Positions 14,052 to 22,453 of a stretch of 24,992 bases of DNA are shown in pieces; position 1 is the first letter of the stretch, and each line of letters starts with the position of its first letter. This DNA is from GCA-002700125 sp964434385 (GTDB lineage Bacteria; Chloroflexota; Dehalococcoidia; Lucifugimonadales; Lucifugimonadaceae), in contig CAYSUW010000017.1 in NCBI GenBank assembly GCA_964434385.1, positions 1-24,992 on the forward strand, read 5' to 3'. The notes beneath the pieces were generated by a model. The model ran no database searches and was not told the DNA's origin. It worked only from the letters and a program-made list of their open reading frames with translations. Both the position numbers and the translations under genes were made by a program.

Positions 14052-14082
14052 AGGTATTAGTGTATTAATTCAAGTAAATCTT

Positions 14083-14655
14083 TTAGTGAATTAAATACAG
14101 AGTTGGATAAATGGCCACCCATGCTAGATCGACTAGATGCCACCACTTTACTGCTCCTTCAACTGCCCATGAATTACCCTCTCCTATGTCGTTCTTTCTT
14201 TTCATAAAATAGACGATGGCAAAAGCGATCAATCCTGTAAGAACATGAGTTGCATGCACTCCTGTCAAGGTAAAAAGAACTGTACCATAAGGACTGGAAG
14301 GCCATGTAACTTCATGTCCGAGAGCTATTCCCCATTCAAATCCAACCCCCACAAGGAAAAGTAATCCTATAACAATCGTAAGCAAAATATTTAAATTCAT
14401 CCCTTTTCGATTATTATTCTCAGCTGCTACTTCAGCTCGATAAGCAGTTAAAGAAGAGAAAAGAAGTATAACAGTCAAGCCAAGACCAAGGTATTGGTTG
14501 ATTTCTGAAGGGGTATTTAATCCGTATACAAAAAATCTAGAGGACACTAAAGCTACAAAGAATGAAGCATCAGAAATCAAGAATAACCATAATCCTAATC
14601 TGTTTAGAGTCAGTTTTTTAAGTTTATCGGTAATTTCAGAAGTATGGGTAGTCAT
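14083..14655 (-). CDS. coxC: Cytochrome c oxidase subunit III
   Basis: The 190-residue protein has five predicted membrane helices, as in short bacterial subunit III forms that lack the first two helices of the mitochondrial type. LGLWLFLISDASFF is the conserved first-helix motif, with Asp in place of the more common Glu. The later GVHATHVLTGLIAF and the terminal WWHLVDLAWVAIYPTLYL are also diagnostic. It stabilises subunit I and oxygen supply. GAGGAGG about ten bases before the ATG gives a strong start. It is the last oxidase gene, five bases after the small subunit. Confidence 0.93.
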   Translation of the reverse strand: MTTHTSEITDKLKKLTLNRLGLWLFLISDASFFVALVSSRFFVYGLNTPSEINQYLGLGLTVILLFSSLTAYRAEVAAENNNRKGMNLNILLTIVIGLLFLVGVGFEWGIALGHEVTWPSSPYGTVLFTLTGVHATHVLTGLIAFAIVYFMKRKNDIGEGNSWAVEGAVKWWHLVDLAWVAIYPTLYLIH

Positions 14656-14660
14656 TTCAA

Positions 14661-14912
14661 TTATTCCTCCTCTTCCACAGTAAAGATTATCCCTCTCCAG
14701 AGATCTCTAATGTGTTCCCAAATTTGTCCAAAATGCATAAAATACTGAACTATTAAAGCTCCTTTAATTAAACCAATGACAAATAAGCACACTGCCAATA
14801 TAATTCCTTGCAAAATTACTGCAACTATAAATTCAATAGCAGTAAGTACCATTAGAGCTGTTATTACAAACCATCCAATACGCATAAAGTTTGAAATCGT
14901 TTTTGTGCTCAT
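14661..14912 (-). CDS. Small membrane subunit of cytochrome oxidase (subunit IV-like)
   Basis: The 83-residue protein has two or three hydrophobic segments and the pattern LIKGALIVQYFMHFGQIWEHIRDLW, typical of the CtaF/CoxD-like (prokaryotic subunit IV) family. Its start overlaps the coxA stop by four bases, and it ends five bases before coxC, so it belongs to the oxidase operon. Its role in the complex is structural by family; details are unknown. Confidence 0.8.
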   Translation of the reverse strand: MSTKTISNFMRIGWFVITALMVLTAIEFIVAVILQGIILAVCLFVIGLIKGALIVQYFMHFGQIWEHIRDLWRGIIFTVEEEE

Positions 14913-16771
14913 TCTTCTACCTCATTGATTTTTTTTGAATCAAAATTCTTCAGATCCTGTTTGATTGTTGAATGTTGAACTGTCGGATCACCGTATCCAT
15001 AAGGTACTCCTGTAATCGAAGGAATAGTCTCAAAATTTTCTTCAGGAGGCGGTGAAGATACTTGCCATTCAAGCGTTTTTGATTCCCACGGATTCGGTAA
15101 AGCTTTAGGCCCTTTTACTAATGAGTAGATAAGATTCCAAATAAAAACTAAGAATGATAATGCCATTAGATATGCGAATATGGATACTAGACCATTGATA
15201 TCAGAAAATTCAGTAGGATATGTGGCTACCCGTCTACCCATTCCATGTGTTCCAGGTATAAACATTGTCATAAATGTAAGATTGAAAGTAATTAACATCA
15301 GTACGGCATGAATTCTTCCCAGGGTTTCGTTATACATTTTTCCAGTAATTTTAGGGAACCAGTAATATATAGCAGCAAATATTGCAAATACCTCTCCGCC
15401 AACAATCGTGTAATGGAAATGGGCAACAACAAAATATGTGTCTTGCAGTTGAATATCTGTAGGGGCATCAGCTAAGAAAATTCCTGTCAATCCACCGATT
15501 GAAAAATTGAATAATATAGCTAAGGCAAAAATCATAGGTGTTTTAAGGCGCAGTTTACCTCTCCAAAGGGTAGTTAGCGCCACCAAGAATATAAGACCTG
15601 TTGGAACGGAAATAGCTTCAGTGAGAATCATGAATGGTCCGTGTAACCATTCATGCATGCCACTAGTGAATAAGTGATGAGCCCAAACAATGAAACCAAG
15701 GAACATGATTGCAAAAAGTGCCTTTACCGCCCATTTGTAGGCAAATACCGGTTTTCTTGAGAATGTTGAAATAATTTCAATTAGGAGTCCAAACGCAGGG
15801 AGAGCCATGATGTATACTGCAGGATGGGAGTAGAACCAGAAAACATGTTCATAAAGTAATGCGTTACCTCCAACTTCACCAACGGGATTGAAAAAATGCA
15901 TCCCGACAACTCTCTCAAGAATTAACATGAGAAGTGCATATGCGACCCATTGAGTTCCGATAAGTGCAATAATAGCAGCTGCTAGTACACTCCAAATAAA
16001 GATAGGAGTCCTTCCCCAAGTCATACCAGGAGCACGCATAGCCACGATAGTTGCTATAAAATTAACCCCTCCAAGAATTGATGATACACCGAAAGTCAAG
16101 AAAGCTAATTCAAATAAAAGTGCACCATTCCCTGGAGTTTTCGTTGCCAATGGAGGATAGGCTGTCCATCCTGTATCGAATCCACCAAATAACGGAGTTA
16201 ATAAGAGAAGAACAGCTACTGGAGGTACTACCCAAACACTAAGAGCATTTATACGTGGAAAAGCCACATCTTTTGCTCCTATCATTAAGGGGACTACAAA
16301 ATTAGAGAAACCACCCAAAAGAGCAGCTACTGCAACAGCGATCATCATAATTCCATGCAGGCTCATGACGGAATTGTATACATTAGCACTCATAATATTT
16401 TGCTCACCGTTAGCAAGCTCAAGTCGCATCAAGACAGAAAGTGCACCAGCCAACAAAAAGACTACCAATAGCAAGACAAGATACTGGATTCCTATGACTT
16501 TGTGATCAGTGCAAAATCTGAAATATCGTTTCCATTTTCCTGAATTATCGTGTATGACACTAGTTAATCCAAACCATTCCTTTGCCCACGTTCGCCACAT
16601 TCCAATTCCCATTAGCCAGCCAATCAAAGCACCTACATAACCTAAAGTTATGAGAGGCTGTGAGGTTGAGTAACCAGTTATGCTAGTAATACCCAAGGAA
16701 ATACCAGCTCCGATAACAAACCCGATTATTGCAAAAAGTAAGCCGTTAACTATAGGAATTAAGCCAGTCAT
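14909..16771 (-). CDS. coxA: Cytochrome c oxidase subunit I, A2-type haem-copper oxidase
   Basis: The 620-residue catalytic subunit reduces oxygen and pumps protons. An N-terminal extension with two additional hydrophobic segments (about 1-57) precedes the conserved core. Haem a ligands are His139 (SLHGIMMI) and His453; haem a3 is His451 (VVAHFHY). CuB ligands are His316 (YSHPAVY, with cross-linked Tyr320) and His365/His366 (WAHHLF). Residues YSHPAVY replace GHPEVY, so the D-channel glutamate is absent and the enzyme is of the A2 subfamily. The usual HDTY is QDTY (Gln443), altering a Mg ligand. It lies 31 bp after coxB and overlaps the small subunit. Confidence 0.95.
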   Translation of the reverse strand: MTGLIPIVNGLLFAIIGFVIGAGISLGITSITGYSTSQPLITLGYVGALIGWLMGIGMWRTWAKEWFGLTSVIHDNSGKWKRYFRFCTDHKVIGIQYLVLLLVVFLLAGALSVLMRLELANGEQNIMSANVYNSVMSLHGIMMIAVAVAALLGGFSNFVVPLMIGAKDVAFPRINALSVWVVPPVAVLLLLTPLFGGFDTGWTAYPPLATKTPGNGALLFELAFLTFGVSSILGGVNFIATIVAMRAPGMTWGRTPIFIWSVLAAAIIALIGTQWVAYALLMLILERVVGMHFFNPVGEVGGNALLYEHVFWFYSHPAVYIMALPAFGLLIEIISTFSRKPVFAYKWAVKALFAIMFLGFIVWAHHLFTSGMHEWLHGPFMILTEAISVPTGLIFLVALTTLWRGKLRLKTPMIFALAILFNFSIGGLTGIFLADAPTDIQLQDTYFVVAHFHYTIVGGEVFAIFAAIYYWFPKITGKMYNETLGRIHAVLMLITFNLTFMTMFIPGTHGMGRRVATYPTEFSDINGLVSIFAYLMALSFLVFIWNLIYSLVKGPKALPNPWESKTLEWQVSSPPPEENFETIPSITGVPYGYGDPTVQHSTIKQDLKNFDSKKINEVEE

Positions 16772-16802
16772 TATATCATTTCCTTCTCTACAACTAATAT
16801 AT

Positions 16803-17663
16803 TTATTTCTTGTTTTCTGTTATCCATTGTTCAAATTCTTTTTTCTCTACTACTGCTATCTCGTTAGACATCGTTGAGTGGTGTTCACCGCATAGTTCTG
16901 CACACTGAACTCTGTAGTCAATATTTTCCTCATAATTTCCAATTCGAATTGTTGTTATATCAAGGCGAGTGACTATACCTGGGACAGCATCAATTTTTTG
17001 CCGAAAAGCGGGAATCCAGAATGAATGTAAAACATCTTTATCAGGGGTACTGATCTTGAATCTAATAAGACTGTCATTCGGTAGCACAAGAACAGCATCT
17101 GCTGCTGTTAACTTAACAACTGGATCTTGAGTCTCCAGATCAATTGGATAATCATCAGTTATCTCATAATACTTATATGTCCACTGCCATCTCTGCCCAG
17201 TCACATAAATTTCTAAATCCGGAGTATCATCATGAGTGGCACGAAGCTCATTCAATCCAGTATACCCAGGAACAACAATAACAAACGTACATAAGGCTGC
17301 CGACCATATTAACCAAGACCATGCCCAGCTTCGATGAATACGCTGTGGTTTGGCATCCTCGGCATTATCATTTTTGTTACGAAATCGTAATAGAGAGTAA
17401 CCAACTATTGAAATTACTAAAGCGAAAACTGGAACACCTAAGGCAGAAAGAATAAAAAAAGCATCGTCAACTAAGATTGCCTGAGTTGCTCCTTGCACTG
17501 CCCCATTCACTCCATGATATCCAAGAAGCATGCTTTCACGAGCTAAGAAAAGCAACACTTCTCCCACAACACTAATTATTATCCAAAGTAATCCAACTAT
17601 AAAAGTATCTTTGTTCACTTTATTATTCTCGTTACCCTGAAGAACGGGATTGTCGCCATTCAC
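16803..17663 (-). CDS. coxB: Cytochrome c oxidase subunit II
   Basis: The 286-residue protein has three predicted membrane helices (about 20-42, 66-87, 112-132) followed by an external CuA domain. The CuA site is CAELCGEHHSTM, with both Cys, the His and the Met, and the Glu that commonly joins the Mg site. WQWTYKY is the aromatic electron-entry patch. No c-type haem motif is present, so an external cytochrome c must donate electrons. The start is GTG at 17663; no ATG is available in this frame near it. The DNA just upstream is the repeated module also found before the metallothionein-like gene. Confidence 0.93.
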   Translation of the reverse strand: MNGDNPVLQGNENNKVNKDTFIVGLLWIIISVVGEVLLFLARESMLLGYHGVNGAVQGATQAILVDDAFFILSALGVPVFALVISIVGYSLLRFRNKNDNAEDAKPQRIHRSWAWSWLIWSAALCTFVIVVPGYTGLNELRATHDDTPDLEIYVTGQRWQWTYKYYEITDDYPIDLETQDPVVKLTAADAVLVLPNDSLIRFKISTPDKDVLHSFWIPAFRQKIDAVPGIVTRLDITTIRIGNYEENIDYRVQCAELCGEHHSTMSNEIAVVEKKEFEQWITENKK

Positions 17664-17790
17664 TCTTCTGATAGTTATTTAATTAAATAATAAGTTAATG
17701 TAAGTTACCAATAATAGGTGCGTTTGCATCAGATTTTTCAAAAAAGTTGATCGTTTATTTAACCTATTGAGGAATTAATATCATGCAGAT
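17664..17790 (-). promoter_or_regulatory. Upstream module of the cox operon
   Basis: This third copy of the module holds a degenerate operator GGTGCGTTTGCATC (17717-17730) inside AATAGGTGC, a TTTTTCAAAAAAG block, and TTAACCTATTGAGG, in the same order and spacing as 3612-3745 and 1843-1960. Since it directly precedes the GTG of coxB, it should contain the cox promoter and leader. Confidence 0.5.
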
Positions 17791-17866
17791 ATTTATGTGG
17801 AATATGGAGTACTGATAGACGACTGGATGGAATTGAATATATTAATGTAGTAGTCAGGGTGCTGAA
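17781..17866. repeat. Dispersed repeat between cox upstream module and radical SAM gene
   Basis: The copy contains CAGATATTTATGTGGAATA, GAGTACTGATAGACGACTGG, ATATATTAATGTAG and CAGGGTGCTGAA. It is more diverged in the G-rich block than other copies. It lies 20 bases from the stop of the radical SAM gene. Confidence 0.6.
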
Positions 17867-17886
17867 ATTAATACTTTTTCAACTCA

Positions 17887-19221
17887 TTAATGGCTTACAG
17901 GTAAATCAACAGAACCACAGCAAAGTTTGAATTTCTTTCCACTATTACATGGACATGGTCCATTTCTTCCCACATTGTTTTTCTTGGCTGCAGAATGAAT
18001 CGCTGACATTGAGATAGGCTTGGTTCTTGTACGCACACTAGCAGGCATTATACCGCTGGGAATTACCATGCCTCTCTGTTTAGCTGTATTTATAGCTATT
18101 TTTTCCAACTGGCCATATTTCTCTTCAAAAAAGGTTTTAAAGGAAGAGCAGAAATAAGGTAAGGCATATTCAGCTTGGCCTACATTGATCGTTCGGTAGC
18201 TGGGGCATTCTCCATAACAGAGAGTCTTCCAAGAACACTCTAAACAATCGGGATGAAGTTTGCTCTTTATCTTAGAGAATCGGGTAAACTTTTCCCCTTG
18301 AATTATTTCCTGTAATGACGTTTCATTTATGTTGCCCAAAAACCATTCATTTTCCACACGAAAATCACAGGGATAACAATCACCGTTGTGTTCAAGCACT
18401 ATATAACCACAATTACGAGCTAAGTGACACATTTCTGATGGGAATCCCCAGAGCATCTGTATTATATTGTCCATCCAACGAATTCTTAATTTATCCACTC
18501 CTATCTCGATCCAAACATCTAGGAGAGTGTTGAGGAATTGCGCATATTGCTCCGGAGTAATGGATTCTTCAGTAATTCCTGTAGCAGTAATGGAAGAATA
18601 ATTCGGCTGCATCTCTACACAAGGTATGAATTGTAAGTCCATGAAGCCTTGTTCCACTAGCCAATATAGCATCTCTCTTGGGTTTGTTACATTTCTTTGA
18701 TTAATTACAGTTAGAACGTTAAAGGGTACTTCATGACGTTTTAAATATTCCACACCATTCATTACTCTATCATGAGTACCTCGATTAAGAAGATCTTTTC
18801 TGTACTTGTCGTGCCACTCAGGAGGCCCATCAATACTGACGCCTACAAGAAATCGCCATTTCTTGAAGAATTTTGCCCAATCGTCATTCAGTAGTGTCGC
18901 ATTAGTTTGAATCGCATTATTCATCACGGGAGATACAGATCCATTTGCCATCTCTAGTCCAATTTGTTTCTCCATTTCCAAAGCAGATTCGAAGAAAGAT
19001 AAACCCATCATGGTAGGTTCGCCTCCTTGCCATAGAAAAGTAAGATATGGAGAAGAGAGAGGAATATATTGCCTGAGAAAAGTTTCAAAAGTTTTAAGAG
19101 AAAGCGTGGGATGATCAGTCCACGGATAGATTTCCTGTTTTTTAAGATAAAAACAATAAGTACAGTTTAGATTACATCTACTAGAGGAAGGTTTGAGTAA
19201 AACACTGGTATGATATTTCAT
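17887..19221 (-). CDS. Radical SAM/SPASM protein, anaerobic sulfatase maturase-like, with C-terminal SEC-C motif
   Basis: The 444-residue protein has the radical SAM cluster motif C16-N-L-N-C20-T-Y-C23, then LWQGGEPTMMG and SIDGPPEWHD, which match anaerobic sulfatase-maturating enzymes. A SPASM domain with additional Cys follows (CGY..C..CD, then CLECSWKTLCYGECPSY and FCSSF), for two auxiliary Fe-S clusters. The last 25 residues hold a SEC-C zinc motif, GRNGPCPCNSGKKFKLCCG. Maturases convert a Cys or Ser in sulfatases to formylglycine. No sulfatase is present in this window. GGGAG precedes the ATG by six bases. A role on another peptide substrate is possible. Confidence 0.88.
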   Translation of the reverse strand: MKYHTSVLLKPSSSRCNLNCTYCFYLKKQEIYPWTDHPTLSLKTFETFLRQYIPLSSPYLTFLWQGGEPTMMGLSFFESALEMEKQIGLEMANGSVSPVMNNAIQTNATLLNDDWAKFFKKWRFLVGVSIDGPPEWHDKYRKDLLNRGTHDRVMNGVEYLKRHEVPFNVLTVINQRNVTNPREMLYWLVEQGFMDLQFIPCVEMQPNYSSITATGITEESITPEQYAQFLNTLLDVWIEIGVDKLRIRWMDNIIQMLWGFPSEMCHLARNCGYIVLEHNGDCYPCDFRVENEWFLGNINETSLQEIIQGEKFTRFSKIKSKLHPDCLECSWKTLCYGECPSYRTINVGQAEYALPYFCSSFKTFFEEKYGQLEKIAINTAKQRGMVIPSGIMPASVRTRTKPISMSAIHSAAKKNNVGRNGPCPCNSGKKFKLCCGSVDLPVSH

Positions 19222-19356
19222 ATTATCTCCCGATCAAATGTAAGGATAACTAGAAACAGAAAGCACTCCGATAAGTGAAATGTTTCCCATTTTCTCCTTT
19301 TTATTTCTCTAATAACCTTATGCCAATCGCCAATAATTTCATGATAGTCATTTAAT

Positions 19357-20535
19357 TTAACCATACGAGCCAAATTCTTGAGCTGCTTCAAACATAGCTC
19401 TAATGTTTTCTGCAGGAACCTCACTTCGAACGGTATGACAAGATGTAAGCACGAATCCTCCACCAGATCCTAAAGTTTCTATTTTTTCTTTGACTTCTTT
19501 CCTCACATCCTCAGGAGTGCCAAAAGGTAAAGTATGCTGAGTATCTATTGCTCCCCAAAATGCCAAACTTTTACCAAATTCAGCCTTTAATTGATCAGCA
19601 TTCATATTCCAAGCAGTTGTTTGAACTGGATTTATGGCATCCACACCAATATCAATAAGGTCGGGAATCAGAGCATGAATGGCACCATCGCTGTGCATCA
19701 CTACCTTTGCATCAGTATTGTCATGGATCGCTTGAACACACTTAGCTAAGTACGGCTTGATCTGTTTCTGGAACATCTCTTCTCTGAAGTATGCTCTATC
19801 TTGAAATCCTAGATCATCAGCAAAAGAAACAACATCAACATATGGACCAGCCTCTTTCAGGATTGAAACAGTAGATTCTACAATCAAATCGGTTACTTTT
19901 TCAAGCAACGCCTGTGCATTTTTGGGTTCGGCGATAAGATCTTCCATAAATTCAGCAAAACCTCTAAGACGTTGGCAGGGAGCAACAGAAGAATGTCCAA
20001 CTGATACCACTATTGCATAATCAGTTTCTTCATGAAGTGTTCGAGCCTTTTCTTTTAGTCCAGAGACTCGGTGAGTTTCGTGAGCGTCAGGCCAAGTATA
20101 TTTCTCAATATCTCCAATATTAAAATCATCCTTCTGGAAAGGACCAATCCTATACATATATGGGCCGATTTCGTTGCGGGGTCTATCCCAGATAACTCCC
20201 CATTCGTCACGGTAAGTGTAATCATCCAGTTGAACTCTTGACAACGCTTGTGAATCTATCGGTTGATCAGGGCTAACACTCCTTGTATCGATTCCGAATA
20301 ATTCAAGAATCTCATCACAAGGGGTCAGATCGTGATCTGGATTGACAGGATCGTTCAAATCCGGACGTTCCAGTTCTTTAGGTAGAGAAGCTATCTCTAG
20401 TAAATTTACCAATCGTTTATAGGCTATGTTGCTTATAGAACTAGCGATTGTTCCACAGTCGATAGGAACCCTGTCTGGCGCTTCAAGATTCAAAGCAGTT
20501 TTTATTCTTTGGCGGGAAGTCATCTTATCTGACAT
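19357..20535 (-). CDS. Uroporphyrinogen decarboxylase-fold methyltransferase (MtaA/CmuA-like)
   Basis: The 392-residue protein belongs to the UroD superfamily but lacks the N-terminal decarboxylase pattern of HemE. It has VVMHSDGAI and, near the end, GFVLTSCHTV, supplying His and Cys ligands for the catalytic zinc used by corrinoid methyltransferases. In the family these proteins move a methyl group between a corrinoid protein and another acceptor, or from a methylated substrate. It follows a corrinoid protein gene by 104 bases and has AAGGAG ten bases before its ATG. The substrate is unknown. HemE activity is unlikely given context. Confidence 0.85.
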   Translation of the reverse strand: MSDKMTSRQRIKTALNLEAPDRVPIDCGTIASSISNIAYKRLVNLLEIASLPKELERPDLNDPVNPDHDLTPCDEILELFGIDTRSVSPDQPIDSQALSRVQLDDYTYRDEWGVIWDRPRNEIGPYMYRIGPFQKDDFNIGDIEKYTWPDAHETHRVSGLKEKARTLHEETDYAIVVSVGHSSVAPCQRLRGFAEFMEDLIAEPKNAQALLEKVTDLIVESTVSILKEAGPYVDVVSFADDLGFQDRAYFREEMFQKQIKPYLAKCVQAIHDNTDAKVVMHSDGAIHALIPDLIDIGVDAINPVQTTAWNMNADQLKAEFGKSLAFWGAIDTQHTLPFGTPEDVRKEVKEKIETLGSGGGFVLTSCHTVRSEVPAENIRAMFEAAQEFGSYG

Positions 20536-20639
20536 TTTTTCTTTTCTCCTTTTTATTATATTTCGATAATTTGTTTTTCATCTGTAGTAGTCTAGAGAAT
20601 TCTCTCACTTAGTAAGACATAATGAACAAACAATTGATC

Positions 20640-21296
20640 TCAATCATCACTTTTATTCTTTTGAAGAGTGATCATGTCTTCCTTGATCATCTTAACGGCA
20701 GAAGCAGCATCAGGTTTAAATCCATCTGCTCCTATTTCATCAGAAAATTGATCAGTTACCGGAGCTCCTCCAACATAAATTTTCATTTTTCCACGTACTT
20801 CTAATTCTTTTGCTCTATCTATAACTGTAGCCATTCCGTTGATAGTAGTAGTCAGAAGAGCTGATAAACAAAGTACCTGAGCTTCATGTTTCTCCATAGC
20901 TGATAAGAATTCATCTGCTGTATTATCAGATCCCAGTAGCACTACCTCAAAACCAGCGCCTTCTAGCATCATGGCAACTAAACTGACACCTATATCATGT
21001 AAATCTCCAACTACGGTTCCGCAAATTGCTGTTAGTTCAGCCTTTTCTTTAGATTTGGCCAATAGAGGTTTTATATGGATCATTGCTTGTTTCATGGCTT
21101 TAGCAGAAACAAGCATTTCAGGCATGAAATATTCTCGGCTTTGAAATTTGTCTCCTACTATATCCATACCGGGTATAAGACCATTGTTAAGTATATCGCT
21201 AGGTTCCATTCCTTCAGCAAGAGCCTCGACAGTGAATGACTCGGCTTGAACAACTTTCCCTTCTACTACATAGTTTGTCAATTCATTTAAATCCAT
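20640..21296 (-). CDS. Corrinoid (B12-binding) methyl-carrier protein
   Basis: The 218-residue protein has the two-domain architecture of MtaC/MtbC/MtmC-type carriers. An N-terminal helical cap (about 1-85, with LNNGLIPGMDIVGDKFQSREYFMPEMLVSAKAM) is followed by a Rossmann-like cobalamin domain with the lower-ligand motif DLHDIG and the loops SALLTT and YVGGAPV. It carries a methyl group on cobalt between methyltransferases. Its ATG follows the stop codon of the upstream gene directly (TAAATG), with AAAGGA nine bases before, so the two are translationally coupled. Confidence 0.93.
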   Translation of the reverse strand: MDLNELTNYVVEGKVVQAESFTVEALAEGMEPSDILNNGLIPGMDIVGDKFQSREYFMPEMLVSAKAMKQAMIHIKPLLAKSKEKAELTAICGTVVGDLHDIGVSLVAMMLEGAGFEVVLLGSDNTADEFLSAMEKHEAQVLCLSALLTTTINGMATVIDRAKELEVRGKMKIYVGGAPVTDQFSDEIGADGFKPDAASAVKMIKEDMITLQKNKSDD

Positions 21297-22034
21297 TTAA
21301 TGCATCCTTTCAGCTATAATCTCATTATTATTAAATCCATTGAATGGTTCTATCCTTAAAGGGCATCGGATAGCTTGGCAATATTTACAGGAACTTTCCG
21401 ATGGATCTCTCGTAATGATTAGAGCATTCCCTATAGGAATAATACCAGACTGAGATTTCTGAGGTTTCATAAATGAAGTTTCTAAGAGTTTGACTCCAAT
21501 CCTTTTTACAGGCAGTAAGTCAAAAATTATTGACTGTCCTGTGATATCCCAGTAGGTCTGACCAGGATTTAGGCAGGTTCCCATTTTCCAACCTCGAGAA
21601 ATGGTATCTGATTGTAAGAGATCCAGAACATACGTAAAAGTATTAAAAGACACTACAGTTCCCACTGCATCCATTATGATTGCTTCAATATTATTCCCTT
21701 CTTTCGCAAGTTGCGAAATTCTACGATCTATTCTCGGACCGATAGTTGCCACTAGCAAGATCGCTTCCCGCGCACCTTGAAATAAATGTGCTGCGAATTT
21801 ATTTTGAATAACTGTACTAGAACTAATGTGCACCTCTTTTGAAGTGATTTTTTCTACTGGGATATTATTGTAGATTGCACGAGGAGCAGATAATTCTCGA
21901 ACTTCATTAATTGCTTGAGTTAACTCATTTTGGAGCTCAGACACAACCCTACCTTTTGTTCCCATAACTTCCCATACATCTTCCTCTTCTATATCAAATG
22001 GTATTTCAATTATTTCATACAGATTATTTATCAT
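21297..22034 (-). CDS. Methionine synthase activation-domain-like protein, probable corrinoid reactivation factor
   Basis: The 245-residue protein resembles the stand-alone relatives of the MetH activation domain often found beside corrinoid methyltransferases: LFQGAREAILLVATIGPRID, VSFNTFTYVLDLL, and a GTCLNPGQTYWDITGQ loop that matches the SAM-binding region. The C-terminus has CKYCQAIRCPLR, a Cys cluster suited to an Fe-S centre. The predicted role is reductive reactivation of Co(II) corrinoid. No Shine-Dalgarno precedes its ATG; the stop of the metallothionein-like gene lies 18 bases upstream. Its first 44 bp are duplicated at 22160-22203. Confidence 0.75.
   Translation of the reverse strand: MINNLYEIIEIPFDIEEEDVWEVMGTKGRVVSELQNELTQAINEVRELSAPRAIYNNIPVEKITSKEVHISSSTVIQNKFAAHLFQGAREAILLVATIGPRIDRRISQLAKEGNNIEAIIMDAVGTVVSFNTFTYVLDLLQSDTISRGWKMGTCLNPGQTYWDITGQSIIFDLLPVKRIGVKLLETSFMKPQKSQSGIIPIGNALIITRDPSESSCKYCQAIRCPLRIEPFNGFNNNEIIAERMH
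21988..22031. repeat. 44-bp perfect direct repeat, copy inside gene 5' end
   Basis: This segment, which codes for residues 2-15 of the reactivation protein, is repeated without mismatch at 22160-22203. The two copies flank the 128-bp segment holding metallothionein-like gene 2. Confidence 0.95.
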
Positions 22035-22052
22035 AGGAAAGAGATTATAATT

Positions 22053-22118
22053 CTAACAATTGCAAGGGTCACATTTACAAGGATCACACTTACAATTGGG
22101 ATTACTGCATTTTGTCAT
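22053..22118 (-). CDS. Metallothionein-like 21-residue Cys-rich peptide, copy 2
   Basis: The frame and ribosome site match copy 1 (3546-3611): AAGGAGAATTCCAA then ATG, 21 codons, TAG. All seven Cys are at the same positions. Compared with copy 1, residue 7 is Pro (Leu in copy 1) and residue 20 is Asn (Asp in copy 1). It lies 18 bases before the reactivation protein gene and could be the first cistron of the methyltransferase operon. The partner enzyme is a probable zinc protein, so zinc supply is a possible link, though this is inference. Only the gene and its immediate leader resemble copy 1; the longer upstream module is not conserved here. Confidence 0.65.
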   Translation of the reverse strand: MTKCSNPNCKCDPCKCDPCNC

Positions 22119-22159
22119 TTGGAATTCTCCTTATAATTAGTTGTCTTGTTCCACGATAA

Positions 22160-22203
22160 TCTATATCAAATGGTATTTCAATTATTTCATACAGATTATT
22201 TAT
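22160..22203. repeat. 44-bp perfect direct repeat, non-coding copy
   Basis: This copy of 21988-22031 lacks the start codon (CCATATAAAT on the minus strand in place of CCTATGATAAAT) and is non-coding. Beyond it lies dispersed repeat DNA. It marks the outer edge of the metallothionein cassette. Confidence 0.95.
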
Positions 22204-22276
22204 ATGGAGTTAAGTGCCGATAAGCGTTATAGGGAGGGTCTATTGTATATATTAATGTGGCAATGAGAGTGCTGAG
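22195..22276. repeat. Dispersed repeat upstream of metallothionein-like gene 2
   Basis: The copy contains GATTATTTATATGGAGTT, AAGTGCCGATAAGCGTTATA, GGGTCTATTGTATATATTAA and TGTGGCAATGAGAGTGCTGA. Confidence 0.65.
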
Positions 22277-22453
22277 AAAGATATGATACTTAACTTTATA
22301 TCATCACTTCGTTATTCCATTCTCTTTTGAAGTCAATATGAGCAGCAGTTGTATATGGTCTCCGAATGCTAGAATAGGTGCTTCCGGGTCAATATACTCT
22401 CCGAGAGAGATGGTTTGAATAATTTAACTACTACTATGTGATGGCTTCTAAAA
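22277..22453. other. Intergenic DNA, no gene seen
   Basis: No supported ORF is present. AATAGGTGC at 22373-22381 recalls the operator-like motif of the cox and metallothionein modules, but the right half is not conserved. Confidence 0.35.

Noticed and set aside
19234..19290. 18-codon minus-strand ORF behind AAAGGAGAAA, just before the radical SAM gene
   Set aside because: The ribosome site is too close to the ATG and no paralogue or leader-peptide pattern supports it; it could be a leader but I cannot show that.
19218..19463. 81-codon minus-strand frame overlapping the end of the UroD-type gene
   Set aside because: It overlaps a strongly supported gene in another frame by 107 bp, has no family features and no ribosome site.
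22373..22386. Further GGTGC operator copy before the MetF region
   Set aside because: Only the left half matches; the right half GCACC is absent.
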